Shown here: piece after piece, positions 45,678 to 55,624 of the stretch
Layout: each line of letters begins with the position of its first letter
Position numbering within the stretch: the first letter of the stretch is position 1
Origin: JAHRAW01 sp965243285
GTDB lineage: Bacteria; Pseudomonadota; Gammaproteobacteria; Arenicellales; Poriferihabitantaceae
Direction: 5' to 3'
Assembly: GCA_965243285.1 (NCBI GenBank)
Contig: OZ251537.1
Span: forward strand, 124,001 to 188,000
Length of the DNA stretch: 64,000 nt
Notes under the pieces: generated by a model
The model's database searches: none
What the model was told of the DNA's origin: nothing
Seen by the model: the letters and a program-made list of their open reading frames with translations, nothing else
Made by a program: the position numbers and the translations under genes

Positions 45678-45706
45678 TTGCCATATCGGGCCTATTTTGG
45701 TATACA
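45678..45706 (+). promoter_or_regulatory. Predicted sigma70 promoter of dksA
   Basis: TTGCCA (45678) and TATACA (45701) are separated by 17 bp, 37 bp before the dksA ATG. Confidence 0.6.
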
Positions 45707-45742
45707 TTTCGCCCGCAAAAATTCAGGCACCGAGAATAAAAC

Positions 45743-46192
45743 ATGGCAACTAGGCGAAGGCGGAAACCACCGCCGTTGATTCACGGCGTCAAGCCGTACC
45801 GACCGCGAAAAAACGAGACATACATGGGTGCCGCGCAGCTGCGGCACTTCAAGGAGATACTCGAGGCGTGGCGCGGCGAGCTGAGCATCGACACCTCGAA
45901 AACCATGGTGCATATGCAAGACGAGACCGCCAACCACCCCGACCCCACGGATCGCGCCAGCCAGGAAACCGACATGGCACTGGAATTGCGCGGCCGTGAT
46001 CGCGACCGCAAACTCATCAAAAAAATCGACGAGTCGATAACCAATCTCGACGCCGGCGAAGCCGGGGATTTCGGCTTTTGCGAAAATTGCGGCGAAGAAA
46101 TCGGCTTGAAGCGACTCGAGGCGCGCCCCACGGCGGTGCTGTGCTTCGACTGCAAAACAGTCGCCGAAATCCGCGAAAAGCAGCTGTGCTGA
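45743..46192 (+). CDS. dksA: RNA polymerase-binding transcription factor DksA
   Basis: Acts with ppGpp in the secondary channel of RNA polymerase. The 149 residues have the coiled-coil part (RHFKEILEAWRGEL), the tip region with conserved Asp residues (DRASQETDMALELR) and the zinc finger FCENCGEEIGLKRLEARPTA (to CFDC). Length and order are normal. A good promoter lies upstream. Confidence 0.96.
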   Translation: MATRRRRKPPPLIHGVKPYRPRKNETYMGAAQLRHFKEILEAWRGELSIDTSKTMVHMQDETANHPDPTDRASQETDMALELRGRDRDRKLIKKIDESITNLDAGEAGDFGFCENCGEEIGLKRLEARPTAVLCFDCKTVAEIREKQLC

Positions 46193-46230
46193 ACGCCGCC
46201 GAGCGAGCCGACGGCTGAATCTAGCCGCCG

Positions 46231-47997
46231 CTATCGATAGCGCGCCGGGTAGCGGTGGCGGAAGCGGTTTTTTTGTTGATAGGGAAACACATCGACGCGC
46301 CGCTGGCGGCGGATGTCGGCTTGCACATTTTTCCAGTACGCCGGCTCCAATAAATCCGCATGGTGGGCTAAAAAACGCGCCCGCACTTTGGGGTGATTGG
46401 CCACAAAGGCCTCAAACTGCTGCGGGAAAAAATCATTCTCGTCGATGTGGAACCACGGCTCGCTGGCCATGTCTTCCTCGGCGCTGCGACTCGGTGGCAC
46501 GGCGCGAATTTTTATCTCATGGAGATGGCAAATTTCGTCGTAGTCGTAAAACACAATGCGATTTTGACGAGTGACGCCGAAATTTTTCAGCAGCATATCG
46601 CCAGGGAAAATATCGGCCGCGATCATTTCCTTGATGGCGTTGCCGTAGTCGATGATGCAGTGGTCTAACATCTGTTCGTCGGCGTGGTCGATAAAAATGT
46701 TCAACGGCGCCATGCGGCGTTCGATATACAAATGGCGGATGATGACGGATTCGCCTTCGAGATACAGACTGCTGGCGATCTCCCGGTTCAATTCGCTAAG
46801 CAACTCATCAGAAAACCGCTGCCGCGGGAAAGCGACATGGGAGAACTCTAAAGTATCCGCCATGCGGCCGATGCGGTCGTGCATTTTCACGGTGAGGTAT
46901 TTTTGCTTGACCGTGGCGCGGTCGATTTTTTTCGGTGCCGCGAAACGATCTTTAATCACCTTAAAAACATACGGGTAAGAGGGCAAGGTGAACACGCTCA
47001 TCACCATGCCCTTGATACCGGGGGCGATGACTAATTTATCGCTGGAATGTTTTAAGTGGTGTAAAAATTCACGATAAAACAAAGTTTTGCCTTGTTTTTG
47101 GAAGCCGATGCTGGTGTATAAATCGGCGCGGGTTTTGCCCGGCAAAAGGGATTGTAAAAAAGTGACCAAGCCGGCCGGCACCGCGCTATTGACCATAAAA
47201 TAGGCGCGGGTAAAACTAAAAATCAACGCCAAATCATCGGCTTCGGTGAGCATGGCGTCGATGTACAGCCGGCGCTGCTGGTCCATCAGTATGGACAGCA
47301 CAAACGGCTGAATATCGACCCCGACAAGCGCCCGCCCGACCACATACGCGGCCTTGTTGCGATAAAACAGCGATGTCGCCACATGCAATTGCCGATGCGG
47401 TTGCGGCGTCGCCTGGCCTTGCATCATGCTTTCAAAATTCTCCGTCACCAAATCCAAATCTCGCGACAAATTTTGCCATGGGCGGGTGAGGCCGAAGCTG
47501 CGCAAAATTTCCTCGAACACTGCGCGCGCGCCGGCCTCGTCTGGGTAGTAGCCGGTGTACGCCGGGTCGTCCATGTCGAGATAGTCGATGGCGCTGCCGG
47601 GCTTTACGAAGATGTGATCGTTGTTGAAGTAGCTGCGGTCGAACAAGCAGCAGAACACCGAGTTATAAAAACTTTCCGCCAACTCCGGCTGCTTGTGGTC
47701 GTATAGCAACCACATATACCAGCGCTTGATGTCCTGCCATAATTTTTTATCGAGCCTATCTAGATCGAAATCTTGATGCAGACTCGCCACCGCTTCGTCT
47801 ACGCGCCGGTCGTAATAATGGATGCGCTCGACGCGCGCCGCCACCTCGCCATCCCAATCGGCGCCTTCAAACCGCGCTTGGGCGCCGCGGGTGATCTCCT
47901 GGAACAGCAAAAAGTGGCGATTGAAGCCTTCGAGAATCGTCGCCGCGATGGGTTTGACTAACGCGACCTTTGCAGTCGCGTGTTCGCTGACGGCCAC
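46231..47997 (-). CDS. aceK: Isocitrate dehydrogenase kinase/phosphatase
   Basis: Switches isocitrate dehydrogenase off by phosphorylation so carbon enters the glyoxylate bypass. The 588 residues match AceK along their length, for example NHIFVKPGSAIDYLD-like text (DHIFVKPGSAIDYLDMDD), FYREFLHHLKHSSDKL, APGIKGMVMSVFTLPSYPYV and DICHLHE-like DEICHLHEIKIR. The start is GTG 47997. Isocitrate lyase lies just upstream on the same strand, 47 bp away. Confidence 0.94.
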   Translation of the reverse strand: MAVSEHATAKVALVKPIAATILEGFNRHFLLFQEITRGAQARFEGADWDGEVAARVERIHYYDRRVDEAVASLHQDFDLDRLDKKLWQDIKRWYMWLLYDHKQPELAESFYNSVFCCLFDRSYFNNDHIFVKPGSAIDYLDMDDPAYTGYYPDEAGARAVFEEILRSFGLTRPWQNLSRDLDLVTENFESMMQGQATPQPHRQLHVATSLFYRNKAAYVVGRALVGVDIQPFVLSILMDQQRRLYIDAMLTEADDLALIFSFTRAYFMVNSAVPAGLVTFLQSLLPGKTRADLYTSIGFQKQGKTLFYREFLHHLKHSSDKLVIAPGIKGMVMSVFTLPSYPYVFKVIKDRFAAPKKIDRATVKQKYLTVKMHDRIGRMADTLEFSHVAFPRQRFSDELLSELNREIASSLYLEGESVIIRHLYIERRMAPLNIFIDHADEQMLDHCIIDYGNAIKEMIAADIFPGDMLLKNFGVTRQNRIVFYDYDEICHLHEIKIRAVPPSRSAEEDMASEPWFHIDENDFFPQQFEAFVANHPKVRARFLAHHADLLEPAYWKNVQADIRRQRRVDVFPYQQKNRFRHRYPARYR

Positions 47998-48044
47998 GAT
48001 AATTTTTGCCGGTTATGTCATCGAAAAAATCTATAACTACGCGA

Positions 48045-49349
48045 TTAAAATTGCGCCTCTTCAGTAGACCCGGCCAACGCCGTGACCGACGAGGCACCAC
48101 CTTGGATGGTGGTGGTTACATCATCGAAATAACCGGCCCCGACTTCTTGCTGGTGGGCGACAAAGGTGTAGCCGCGGGCCGCGGCGGCGAATTCCGGCTG
48201 CTGCACTTTATCGATGTAATGCCGCATGCCCTCGCCGCGGGCGTAGTCGTGGGCGAGGTCATACATGTGATACCACATGTTGTGGATGCCGGCCAAAGTG
48301 ATAAATTGATAGACATAGCCCAGCGCCGCGATGTCGTCTTGGAATGAGGCGATGGCGCGGTCGTCCAAATTTTTCTTCCAGTTGAACGACGGCGAGCAGT
48401 TATAGGCCAGCAATTGCCCGGGGTGCGCGGCTTGCACCGCTTGGGCGAATTCCCGCGCGAAACCCAAATCCGGCGTGCCGGTTTCGCACCAGATGAGGTC
48501 GGCGTAGGGGGCGTAGGCAACGCCGCGCGAGATGGCTTGCTCTAAGCCATTTTTGACGCGGAAAAACCCTTCCGAGGTGCGCTCGCCGGTGAGATAGGGC
48601 TGGTCGCGAGGGTCGATATCTGAGGTAACCAAATTGGCGGCTTCGGCGTCGGTGCGCGCCAAAATTAAGGTCGGCGCGCCCATCACATCGGCCGCCAGCC
48701 GCGCCGCGATGAGTTTTTGGATGGCCTCCTCGGTGGGCACTAACACCTTGCCGCCCATGTGCCCGCATTTTTTTACGGCCGCCAATTGGTCTTCGAAATG
48801 CACCCCGGCGGCGCCGGCGGCGATCATATTTTTCGCCAGTTCGAAGGCGTTCAACACGCCGCCGAAACCGGCTTCGGCATCGGCGACTATGGGCAGAAAA
48901 TAGTCCACATAGCCGGCCGCGCCGGCCTCGACGCCGCGCTGCCACTGTATTTGATCGGCGCGCGCAAAGGCGTTGTTGATGCGCCGCACCACCGCCGGCA
49001 CCGAATCATAGGCGTATAGCGATTGATCCGGATACATGGTCTCAGAGCTGTTGTTGTCGGCCGCCACCTGCCAGCCGGAGAGGTAAATCGCCTCGATGCC
49101 GGCCTTGGCTTGTTGCAGCGCTTGGCCGGCGGTGAGGGCACCTAAGCAATTTACATAGCCCTTGTTGGCGCCGCCGTGTATTTGCGCCCACAATTTTTCG
49201 GCGCCACGGCGGGCGTAGGTGAGCTCGGGCTGCACCGAGCCGCACAGTCGCACCACATCTTCGGCGCTATAGCCGCGTTTGACCGCTTGCCAGCGCGGGC
49301 TTTCGTGCCATTCTTTTTGCAGGGCGGCGATTTGTTGTTGTCGGGTCAT
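48045..49349 (-). CDS. aceA: Isocitrate lyase
   Basis: Splits isocitrate to glyoxylate and succinate. The 434 residues begin MTRQQQIAALQKEWHES and contain the active-site KKCGHMGGKVLVPT, LYLSGWQVAADNN-like sequence (IYLSGWQVAADNN) and LLAYNCSPSFNWKKNLDD. ATG 49349 is preferred to a frame extension of 30 codons. It pairs with aceK as a regulated glyoxylate unit; malate synthase is not in this window. Confidence 0.96.
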   Translation of the reverse strand: MTRQQQIAALQKEWHESPRWQAVKRGYSAEDVVRLCGSVQPELTYARRGAEKLWAQIHGGANKGYVNCLGALTAGQALQQAKAGIEAIYLSGWQVAADNNSSETMYPDQSLYAYDSVPAVVRRINNAFARADQIQWQRGVEAGAAGYVDYFLPIVADAEAGFGGVLNAFELAKNMIAAGAAGVHFEDQLAAVKKCGHMGGKVLVPTEEAIQKLIAARLAADVMGAPTLILARTDAEAANLVTSDIDPRDQPYLTGERTSEGFFRVKNGLEQAISRGVAYAPYADLIWCETGTPDLGFAREFAQAVQAAHPGQLLAYNCSPSFNWKKNLDDRAIASFQDDIAALGYVYQFITLAGIHNMWYHMYDLAHDYARGEGMRHYIDKVQQPEFAAAARGYTFVAHQQEVGAGYFDDVTTTIQGGASSVTALAGSTEEAQF

Positions 49350-49478
49350 GTTCGGGGTGATTTCTCGGGGTGGGTGATGGGGGCGCGGATTCGAGTATGG
49401 CTTAATGTTGATTCGATGATCATATCGATCAATCATCAATCCATGTTGATTCTAAAAATTCCATGTTGATTCTAAAAA

Positions 49479-50411
49479 TTAATCGCTCACCGCATACGGC
49501 CGATCGATGCGCTGCAACGGCATGCGCGTCGCCTCGGCGCCCGACGCCACCAGCAAATCGCCGTGTTGCACATGGGTCGTCGGCGCCGTGGCGCTTAGGG
49601 TGTATTCGCCGACCGCGGTGCGCACCGCATCCACCACCACGCCGGCTTTGGTGTCCGCGCTCGCGCTTGCGTAGATTTCGTCGCCTGGCTGCAGGCTCAA
49701 CATATTGCGCACCCGCCCGAGAACTAAACGTTTTTTCGGTTTGCCGAGGTGACGCAGGCGGGCGATGATTTCCTGGCCCGGATAGCAGCCCTTGCTAAAA
49801 CTCACCCCATCCACCGCATCGAGGTTGATCATTTGCGGGATAAAGGCGGCCGCGGTGGGCCGATAAACTTGCGGAATGCCGGACAGTATATCGAGACACC
49901 GCCAGCGTTCGATGCCGTCGGCGGCCGGCGCCGCGCCGCGTTTATGGACTAGATTGCGCTCCACTAGGTCGATATTTTTTCGCGCCCCGAGCAGGATTTG
50001 CCGCTTCGCCGCGCTGCCGGCCACGCTCGCGCAATGGATGTCGCTCGGCAGCTCGCCGCGCAACTCAGCGCCGCCGACCACTCCCAGCTGCGCGATATCC
50101 AGCGCCAATTCCAGGCTGACTTTGGCGCGCAGCACGAACATTTTCAGGCGCGTCAGTAGCGGCTGCGCCATGCCGAGCGGCACAATCAACCAAAATCCGC
50201 GCCCGTGGCGGATCAATCTCAGCACCGCCACGGCCCGACCCTGGGGGTTGCAATAGGCATTCAGCTGCGCTTCGGATGGGTCGGTGGCGGCCACATCATT
50301 GCTGAGTTGCCCTTGTAAAAACGCTTCCGCCTCGGCGCCGCGCGCATCGATGACCTCGAGCGCGTTTAACTCGAAGACTGCATGCTCGGCGGCGGTTTTG
50401 GAGTCGATCAT
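49479..50411 (-). CDS. ygfZ: Folate-binding iron-sulfur repair protein YgfZ
   Basis: Tetrahydrofolate-dependent protein that supports iron-sulfur enzymes such as MiaB. The 310 residues show EAEAFLQGQLSNDV, the signature KGCYPGQEIIARLRHLG and a GcvT-like C-terminal barrel part. It stands alone between aceA and a permease. A noncoding repeat array precedes the start. Confidence 0.92.
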   Translation of the reverse strand: MIDSKTAAEHAVFELNALEVIDARGAEAEAFLQGQLSNDVAATDPSEAQLNAYCNPQGRAVAVLRLIRHGRGFWLIVPLGMAQPLLTRLKMFVLRAKVSLELALDIAQLGVVGGAELRGELPSDIHCASVAGSAAKRQILLGARKNIDLVERNLVHKRGAAPAADGIERWRCLDILSGIPQVYRPTAAAFIPQMINLDAVDGVSFSKGCYPGQEIIARLRHLGKPKKRLVLGRVRNMLSLQPGDEIYASASADTKAGVVVDAVRTAVGEYTLSATAPTTHVQHGDLLVASGAEATRMPLQRIDRPYAVSD

Positions 50412-50439
50412 AAAAATGCCGGCTGGCGATTCATGTTGA

Positions 50440-50571
50440 TAGACATATTAATGGACATGTTAATGGACATATTAATGAGCATGCCAATGCGGCGGCGATT
50501 CATGTTAATGGACATGTTAATGGACATATTAATGAGACATATTAATGAGACATATTAATACGCGCGCCGGG
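50440..50571. repeat. Array of GACATRTTAATG 12-13-bp units
   Basis: About nine units of GACATATTAATG, GACATGTTAATG or AGACATATTAATG fill the gap between the permease stop and the ygfZ start, interrupted once by GCGGCGGCGATTC. The wording matches the leuS in-frame array. Confidence 0.88.
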
Positions 50572-50586
50572 CGTTTACTCGGTAGT

Positions 50587-51960
50587 TCAATCGCCCGCCT
50601 CTTGCGGCAGCGCCAGATTCAAGACGATGGCGATTAGCGCCGCCGGCAATAGCCCTGAGGTCATCAAAATTTTGGCCGAAGCGGGCAGATAACCCACCGC
50701 CTCGGGCACCATCTGCAGCCCTAACCCCACCGACAGCGCCAGCGCGAAAATCATCATATTGCGACGATTCCACCGCACCGCCGACAGCAGCGAGAGGCCG
50801 GCCGACACCACCATGCCGAACATGACGATGACGCCGCCGCCGAGTACCTCGATGGGCACGGTGGATACGGCGGCGCCGACTTTCGGAATCAGCCCGCACA
50901 CAATCAAAAATATGGCGCCGCAAGTGACCACATGGCGACTCATCACGCCGGTCATCGCCACCAAGCCGACATTTTGCGAAAACGAGGTGTTCGGCAAGCC
51001 GCCGAACAGCCCGGCGGCGAAGGTGCCTAAGCCGTCGGCGAAGGTGGCGCCGCGAATTTCGCGGTCGGTGGCTTGGCGCCCGGCGCCGCTTTGGGTGATG
51101 CCGCAAACATCGCCCACCGTTTCAATCGCCGAGATAACCGACATCAACGCAAAACCCACCACCGCCGCGAGGCTGAATTCAAAACCGAAATGGAATGGCT
51201 GCGGCAACGCAAACGCCGGCGCCCGACCGATATTATCGACACTCACCATGCCGAGCGCCGCCGCCGCCGCATAACCGGCCAGCAAGCCGAGCAAGATGGC
51301 GGCCGTGGACAGCAAGCCGCGGCTGAAAAATTTCAGCGCGAAGGTGACGCCGATGACCAGCGCCGCCAACGACCAATTCAGCAAACTGCCGAATTCCTCG
51401 GCCCCGGAATTCATCGCCGGCACGCCGCCGGCGGCGTAGATGATGCCCACCTTGATGAGCGCCAAGCCGATCATCACCACAATCAAGCCGGTGACCAGCG
51501 GCGGCAAGGCGAACCGAATGCGCCCGACGAACGGCGCCAACGCGGCATGAAACAAGCCGCCGACCAGCACCCCGCACATCAACGCGCCCATGGCGTCCAC
51601 GCCCTTGCCGGCCACCAGCGGAATCATGATGGGGATGAATGCGAAACTGGTGCCTTGTACGATGGGCAGCCGCGCCCCGACCGGCCCGGCGCCGATAGTC
51701 TGCAGCAGCGTGGCGACGCCGGCGAACAACATGGACATTTGCAACATATATATGAGGCTGGGGAAATCCGCCGAATTGGAGCCGAAGCCAAAACCAGCGG
51801 CGCCAGCGACGATAACCGCCGGCGTGATATTGCTGACGAACATGGCTAACACATGTTGTATGCCGAGCGGAATCGCCACCGCCAATGGCGGCATATAATT
51901 GGCGTCGCGCAGTTGCTGCGGGGTGCCGATGGCGGCGCCTGAGGCGATGTTCGAGGCCAT
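50587..51960 (-). CDS. NCS2-family uracil/xanthine permease
   Basis: A 457-residue transporter with about 14 hydrophobic segments. NCS2 signatures: ALGIQHVLAM-like PLGIQHVLAMFV, QTIGAGPVGARLPIVQGTSF, and the carrier motif SFSQNVGLVAMTGV with SAIETVGDVCGI. These point to the xanthine or uric-acid branch more than to uracil, but specificity is not certain. The upstream region holds repeated TGTACA motifs. Confidence 0.9.
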   Translation of the reverse strand: MASNIASGAAIGTPQQLRDANYMPPLAVAIPLGIQHVLAMFVSNITPAVIVAGAAGFGFGSNSADFPSLIYMLQMSMLFAGVATLLQTIGAGPVGARLPIVQGTSFAFIPIMIPLVAGKGVDAMGALMCGVLVGGLFHAALAPFVGRIRFALPPLVTGLIVVMIGLALIKVGIIYAAGGVPAMNSGAEEFGSLLNWSLAALVIGVTFALKFFSRGLLSTAAILLGLLAGYAAAAALGMVSVDNIGRAPAFALPQPFHFGFEFSLAAVVGFALMSVISAIETVGDVCGITQSGAGRQATDREIRGATFADGLGTFAAGLFGGLPNTSFSQNVGLVAMTGVMSRHVVTCGAIFLIVCGLIPKVGAAVSTVPIEVLGGGVIVMFGMVVSAGLSLLSAVRWNRRNMMIFALALSVGLGLQMVPEAVGYLPASAKILMTSGLLPAALIAIVLNLALPQEAGD

Positions 51961-52049
51961 TTTATTCTCCCGTTAATTTATCGATTTGTTGATTTATCCA
52001 CTGGGTTGGTCGATTTTTTGGTTGCTCAATTTGCATGCGCGCGGCGGGC

Positions 52050-52240
52050 GAAAATGTACACCATTGGTATCGATAAATGCGCATGAAAATGTACACTTTG
52101 TGCACCGCATGCGCGATGTTCGATGGCATTTTATTGTCCGCTGGATTTATCGATGGAGTCGCTCGATTTGAATGCTCGATGGGCATGAAAATGTACCCCA
52201 TTCGCCATCGATAAATGCGCATGAAACTGTACACTTGTTG
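52050..52240. promoter_or_regulatory. Repeated GAAAATGTACAC sites between permease and chaC
   Basis: GAAAATGTACAC-like words occur at about 52050, 52085, 52187 and 52213, and an inverse GTACATTTTTC at about 52271. Two are contained in a 54-bp direct repeat (52050-52102 and 52187-52240) that includes CGATAAATGCGCATGAAA. The centre TGTACA is a palindrome. This could be an operator cluster for either divergent gene or simply a duplicated repeat. Confidence 0.45.
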
Positions 52241-52398
52241 CGAATCGCATGCGCCAGTTGCATGTTGTCGGTACATTTTTCCGCCGTATACTCTAAACCA
52301 TGCCACCCCAGCCGCCATCATCATGCGCCCAGCGGCGTGCATCGACCCATAACCCATCGCCAGGCCCATCACCCATAACCCACCAGCACCCGCCGCCC

Positions 52399-53001
52399 AT
52401 GAGCCGCCGCCCCGCCACGCCGGATTTCAGCGCCACGCATTTCGATGCCTATGGCGATGCATCGTTGCCGCTGCCGAGCGGGGATTTTTGGGTGTTCGGC
52501 TATGGCTCGTTGATGTGGGACCCGGGCTTTACGGCCGAATGCGGCGTGGCGGCGCGGCTGTATGGCTATCATCGGCGGCTGTGCTTGTGGTCGATTCACT
52601 ATCGCGGCACGGCTCGCCGCCCGGGCTTGGTGCTGGGGCTGGACCGCGGCGGCTGCTGCAACGGCGTAGCGTTTCGCGTCGCCGGCCGCAATATCGCGGG
52701 CGCCGCCGCCTACCTGATGAAACGCGAGATGATCAACAACGCCTATCGCCCGGCGCTGAAAAAAATACGCCTGCGCCACGGCTGCCAAGTCGAGGCGCTG
52801 ACTTTCATCTCCAAACCCGCGCATCCGCAGTTCGCGCCGCCGTTAGGTATCGATGAAACCGTCGCCGTGGTGCGCACCGCGGCCGGAAAACGCGGCAAAA
52901 ACCGCGACTATGTGCTAAACACCGCGCAACATTTGAGCGCTTGTCACATCCACCGCACCGAACTCCACGCCATCGCGGAAAAACTGCGCGGCCCAGCCTA
53001 A
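52399..53001 (+). CDS. chaC: ChaC-like gamma-glutamylcyclotransferase
   Basis: Degrades glutathione to 5-oxoproline and Cys-Gly in known ChaC proteins. About 200 residues with the signature FWVFGYGSLMWDPGF, the segment RLCLWSIHYRGTARRPGLVL and the catalytic-Glu stretch YLMKREMINNAYRP. ATG 52399 (MSRRPATPDFS) is chosen because the upstream frame is Pro/His-rich and encoded by CCCAT repeats. hinT follows 21 bp later. Confidence 0.9.
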   Translation: MSRRPATPDFSATHFDAYGDASLPLPSGDFWVFGYGSLMWDPGFTAECGVAARLYGYHRRLCLWSIHYRGTARRPGLVLGLDRGGCCNGVAFRVAGRNIAGAAAYLMKREMINNAYRPALKKIRLRHGCQVEALTFISKPAHPQFAPPLGIDETVAVVRTAAGKRGKNRDYVLNTAQHLSACHIHRTELHAIAEKLRGPA

Positions 53002-53022
53002 CCTGCCATCATCGCCAATCCC

Positions 53023-53376
53023 ATGACCGAAGCCACGCTATTTAGCAAAATCATCGCCCGCGAAATCCCCGCCGACATCGTTTTTCAAGACGCCCGCGTG
53101 ACCGCATTTCGCGACATCAACCCCCAAGCGCCGACCCACATCTTAATCATCCCCAACAAAATCATCCGCACCGCCGACCACATAACCGAACAAGACGAAG
53201 CCGTACTCGGTCATCTATTTATAGTCGCCGCGCAAGTCGCGCGCACCGAAGGCATCGCCAAAGACGGCTATCGATTATTAATCAACTGCGGCCACCACGC
53301 CGGCCAAGAAGTGTTGCATTTACACATGCATCTATTCGGCGGCCGACCATTAGGCAGCATGCTGCCACCAGCATAA
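53023..53376 (+). CDS. hinT: HIT-family purine nucleoside phosphoramidase
   Basis: A 117-residue HinT-type protein that hydrolyses adenosine phosphoramidates. It has FSKIIAREIPADIVFQD, FRDINPQAPTHILIIPNK and the histidine triad HLHMHLFGGRPLG. Length is that of HinT. It is probably cotranscribed with chaC. Confidence 0.94.
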   Translation: MTEATLFSKIIAREIPADIVFQDARVTAFRDINPQAPTHILIIPNKIIRTADHITEQDEAVLGHLFIVAAQVARTEGIAKDGYRLLINCGHHAGQEVLHLHMHLFGGRPLGSMLPPA

Positions 53377-53624
53377 ATCGGCACTAGGTTATTAGTGGGG
53401 TTTTATGTACAATGTTGCCCCACCAGATAAGCTCGCTGCAAGCCGTTGCCTAGCGGGGCAATCAGCGGTATTATATGGACCTGATTACTAGCCCACAAAA
53501 ACTCGCATGCACTCGCTTTCAGGGTGTGCATAGCACCCCTCGGCCAAAGCGCAATGGGCATGGCAAGCATTCTGATAAGGAATCCGTTGCGGGAAATGCT
53601 GACTTATGAGGAACTGGTGGCGTG
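53377..53624. other. AT-rich junction before the decayed restriction gene
   Basis: TTGCCCC (about 53413) pairs with GGGGCAA (about 53455). A short frame ending in REMLTYEELVA overlaps the next ATG by the usual ATGA arrangement, so it may be the remnant of an upstream partner gene. Nothing else is recognised. Confidence 0.4.
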
Positions 53625-55621
53625 ATGAACGAACGAATCACTGAAGATATTGTTAGGGAGCATTTCAAGCATGATTCCTTATTTCAATAGGCTAAAAATA
53701 GAAGAACAATCTTCAGTCATCCCCAAAATAAACAAACTTTTGAAGCATGCTTCAAAAGCAGGCACTGGGCGCGGGAAGCCCGAGTTTATAATAACGATTG
53801 ATGATGAGAGAGATTTATTGATCGTTGTTGAATGCAAGGCAGACGCATTAAAGCATGAAAGTAAAAGCCGGGATGCGTATGCTGATTATGCCGTTGATGG
53901 CGCTTTGCTTTATTCATCTTTCTTATCCAAAGAATACGATGTTTTAGCATTGGCTGTTAGCGGTGTAAAAAAAGACCGCATCAGAGTTTCTTACTTTATT
54001 CAAAGGAAGGGGAATGATATAGCCGAACAGGTTTTTGGCAATCGACTGAGCACGGTTTCCGACATGGTGGGTGGATTAAGTCAGGACACGAAAAAAGGCG
54101 GGAAAAATACGAGGAATTACTAAATTATTCAAAAGAACTTAATGCCGACTTGCATAAGTTAAGAATTAAAGAAGGCAAAAGAAGTTTGCTGGTAAGTGGC
54201 GTTTTAATGGCGCTGCAAAACGAAGGTTTTTCTAAAACCTATATTCACCTAACAAACACCTTGGCTACTCATTTAGTCGACACCATTAGACAGCAACTAA
54301 GAGGTGAGAATCTGCCACAAGATAAAATAAACAACCTTATGGAAAACTACAGATTTTTAAAAAGTCATCCGAGTTTGACCGCCCATGGGAAAGGCCTGAA
54401 AAGTTTGCGGGAACTGATTGATGATATTGATGAAAATATCAATGGTTATTCAAGAACCTATAAATACTATGATGTTTTGGGGCAATTTTATATTGAGTTT
54501 TTAAGGTATTCAAATGCGGATAAAGGGCTTGGCATTGTATTAACGCCTCCCCACATAACCAATTTTTTCACAGATGTTGTCGGCCTGAGTCCTGGCGATG
54601 TTGTACTGGATAACTGCACCGGAACATCGGGGTTTTTAGTGTCCTCGATGAAAAAAATGAGCGATAAATGCGCTGGAGATTCATTAAGAGAAAAAGATAT
54701 AAAACAAAATCGGCTACATGGAATTGAATACCAGCCGGAAATATACCCACTTGCAGTGTCCAACATGTTTTTGCACGGCGACGGCAAAAGTAACATTATT
54801 GGCGGGAATTGTTTTGATAGCGATGTTATTCAATCCGTTAAGGATAAAAAACCCGACCGTGGGTTTTCTCAACCCTCCCTATAAATCAAAGTCGGATGAT
54901 ACCGAGGAGTTTGAATTTATCCTGAATTGTTTGGAGTGCTTACAACCCAAAGGTCAGTGCGTTGCTATCATACCGATGAGTTGCGTGTTGGCGCAAAGCG
55001 GCGAGCGATTAATACTAAAACAGAGTATTTTATCCAAAATTAAATAAGGGTGGTTTTAGAAACACCTTGCGCCATTATCTTGCATTCCTATACCTCAATC
55101 ATTTAATTGAAAGTATTTCATGCGCCGAAACAGGGATGGCGGACATGGAATTACAAGTGGGCGAGTGGCGACCATTCAAGTTAAATACCCTAGTTGAAAT
55201 TAAAGGAAGCCAAACAACACCGCTGATGGAATTAGAGATGCCTGGGCCGGGCAAATATCCTTATGTTACTACGCAGGCCACAAACAATGGTGTTGGCGGT
55301 TTTTATAATTTCCACACGGAAGATGGGAATTGCTTGACTGCAGATAGCGCGGTGGTGGGGTATTGTGCGTATCAGCGGGAGAAGTTTTCCGCCAGCGACC
55401 ATGTGGAGGTGCTTCGTCCGTTATTTGAAATGAATCAATACATTGCCCTATTCCTAACCACGGTGCTGAATTTAGAGCAACATCGATATAACTATGGCAG
55501 GAAATGCAGTCAAACAAGGATGAAAAACGCCGCTATAAAACTGCCGACAAAAAACCAGCAGCCGGATTGGGGGTTTATGGAGACCTATATTAAATCCTTG
55601 CCCCACAGCGCATCTTTATAA
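53625..55621 (+). pseudogene. BcgI-like restriction-modification protein, decayed
   Basis: Starts MNERITEDIVREHFKHDSLF, then shifts frame near 53688 into RLKIEEQSSVIPKINKLLK. A nuclease core PEFIITIDDERDLLIVVECKAD (PD-ExK type, shortened here to PEF...ECKAD) follows. It shifts again near 54080 (EKRREKYEELLNYSKEL) into the N6-adenine methylase part (VLDNCTGTSGFLVSS), and near 54855 into the catalytic GFLNPPYKSK. It stops at 55047 (ILSKIK). Next comes a target-recognition part (55067-55621: VGEWRPFKLNTLVEIKG, PYVTTQATNNGVGGF, PDWGFMETYIKSLP). The region between the methylase and the recognition part is deleted. AT-rich against its neighbours, so acquired and now non-functional. Confidence 0.85.
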
Positions 55622-55624
55622 GGA

